A DNA stretch of 64,000 bases from Hyphomonas beringensis (GTDB taxonomy: Bacteria; Pseudomonadota; Alphaproteobacteria; Caulobacterales; Hyphomonadaceae). The notes below the pieces were generated by a model. That model searched no databases and was not told where the DNA came from. It was given only the letters and a program-made list of their open reading frames with translations. The stretch is from assembly GCF_000682755.1 (NCBI RefSeq), contig NZ_AWFF01000035.1, forward strand, positions 1-64,000, in the 5' to 3' direction. Each line of letters opens with the position of its first letter. Positions within the stretch are counted from its first letter, which is position 1. The position numbers were made by a program, and so were the translations under genes. This document shows, one piece after another, positions 63,514-64,000 of this stretch.

Positions 63514-63705
63514 CTAGAACAGGTCCGGGTTATCCGCGATCAGGTCTTCGACTTCCTTGTCGAGGATGACGCGAACTTCCTGAGTGATATTGACGTTGAG
63601 GTCTATCTTAATCGGCTTGTCGGACGGCTCAAGGCGTACCGTGGGCGTGCAGGCAGCCATAGCCGTCAGGCCGGCGCCGATCAGCAGGACTTTTGGTAAG
63701 GTCAT
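63514..63705 (-). CDS. ynbE: YnbE-like small outer-membrane lipoprotein
   Basis: A 63-residue lipoprotein with lipobox TAMAAC (lipid Cys at about 20) and TVRLEPSDKPIKIDLNVNI in pattern, typical of YnbE. GGAG precedes ATG 63705. In E. coli YnbE completes the YdbH bridge at the outer membrane. It lies 75 bp downstream of the ydbH-like stop and before ydbL, the same order as in E. coli. Confidence 0.9.
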   Translation of the reverse strand: MTLPKVLLIGAGLTAMAACTPTVRLEPSDKPIKIDLNVNITQEVRVILDKEVEDLIADNPDLF

Positions 63706-63780
63706 TCGGATTCGCTCCTCGATATTCGCGGTGAACATGACACACCGCACCTTAACGTCAATGAATGAGCGCGTTGCCCG

Positions 63781-64000
63781 TTATTCAGGTTCGCCATTGC
63801 GATCTTCCTGCACCTGTTTGACCACAATGTCAGTCAGTTGTTTCTGGCTTGTGTAATATTGTGTGGACTTGAACAGCTCGCTAAGTGCGGAATTGATACT
63901 TATGTCGAACTGGAAGGGCTGGTTCATCAGCACCTGACCGTTCTTGCCATAGGTGATGCCCTTTCGGCTGACGCCCTCCAGAAGCAGTGAAATTGTGATG
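63781..64000 (-). CDS. ydbH: YdbH-like intermembrane transport protein, C-terminal fragment
   Basis: The last 72 residues only, running off the window. The fragment contains FQFDISINSALSELFKSTQY and ends in DRNGEPE. Identification rests mainly on its place before ynbE- and ydbL-like genes. YdbH is an AsmA-like protein thought to carry phospholipids between membranes. Confidence 0.75.
   Translation of the reverse strand, partial: ITISLLLEGVSRKGITYGKNGQVLMNQPFQFDISINSALSELFKSTQYYTSQKQLTDIVVKQVQEDRNGEPE

Overview
The window reads as chromosome of an alphaproteobacterium of the Caulobacterales/Hyphomonadaceae type (Hyphomonas-like). The reasons are high G+C with C/G-ending codons in most genes, a ChpT-type histidine phosphotransferase, UrcA and CC_3452 family secreted proteins, several TonB-dependent receptors, a mitochondrial-fission-ELM1-like protein, and a promoter of the Caulobacter housekeeping type in front of rpsL. 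The genus is inferred, not proven. I see no rRNA, tRNA, CRISPR array, transposase or prophage gene.

Layout. 1-3.4 kb: str operon on the minus strand (rpsL, rpsG, fusA, first six codons of tuf). 3.4-13.4 kb: a small membrane protein gene, then rpoC, rpoB, rplL and rplJ, all minus. 13.4-20.5 kb: an accessory stretch that separates rplJL-rpoBC from rplKA. It holds an A+T-richer secreted coiled-coil protein, a single-domain response regulator, a proline-rich protein, a DUF2946 protein next to a copper-type TonB receptor, a REP-like palindrome and a membrane protein. 20.5-22.1 kb: rplA, rplK and a cold-shock gene. 22.4-27.1 kb: an envelope cluster made of an M48 lipoprotein protease, a membrane-anchored protein with an extreme Asp/Glu tract and a C-terminal helix-hairpin-helix (HhH), and a BON/OmpA protein translationally coupled to it. 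27.2-32.1 kb: two coupled RNA-type methyltransferases and a large TonB receptor with different codon use. 32.5-43.3 kb: DUF3667, an orphan peptide-binding lipoprotein, MscS, SDR, small proteins, Gfo/Idh/MocA, HdeD, a tryptophanase-type lyase, and a fusion of a zinc phospholipase C-like domain with an acidic linker and HhH/DUF4332-like tail. 43.4-53.1 kb: an acyl-CoA dehydrogenase divergent from urcA across a perfect palindromic operator, then CC_3452, ExoD, VOC, DUF302, NUDIX, DUF218, a second M48 protease, an MBL hydrolase, a YceI lipoprotein, a glycine-zipper lipoprotein and an NTF2-like protein. 53.2-64 kb: carB, greA, the ELM1-like gene, a LuxR solo, a CPT-like kinase, mnmA, a cheR / receiver / chpT cluster, and a ydbH-ynbE-ydbL type operon running off the end.

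The most unusual items are: the interrupted L11-L10 operon; two unrelated proteins that share the plan 'functional N-terminus, acidic linker, C-terminal HhH'; a 14-bp-arm palindrome whose core resembles the FadR fatty-acid box and which encloses a -35 element beside an acyl-CoA dehydrogenase; a long palindrome at 51942-51999; and a copper-receptor homologue whose expected metal-binding Cys is Gly.

Nothing here was searched against a database. Family names come from motif and architecture recognition, and starts were chosen from visible Shine-Dalgarno sequences.
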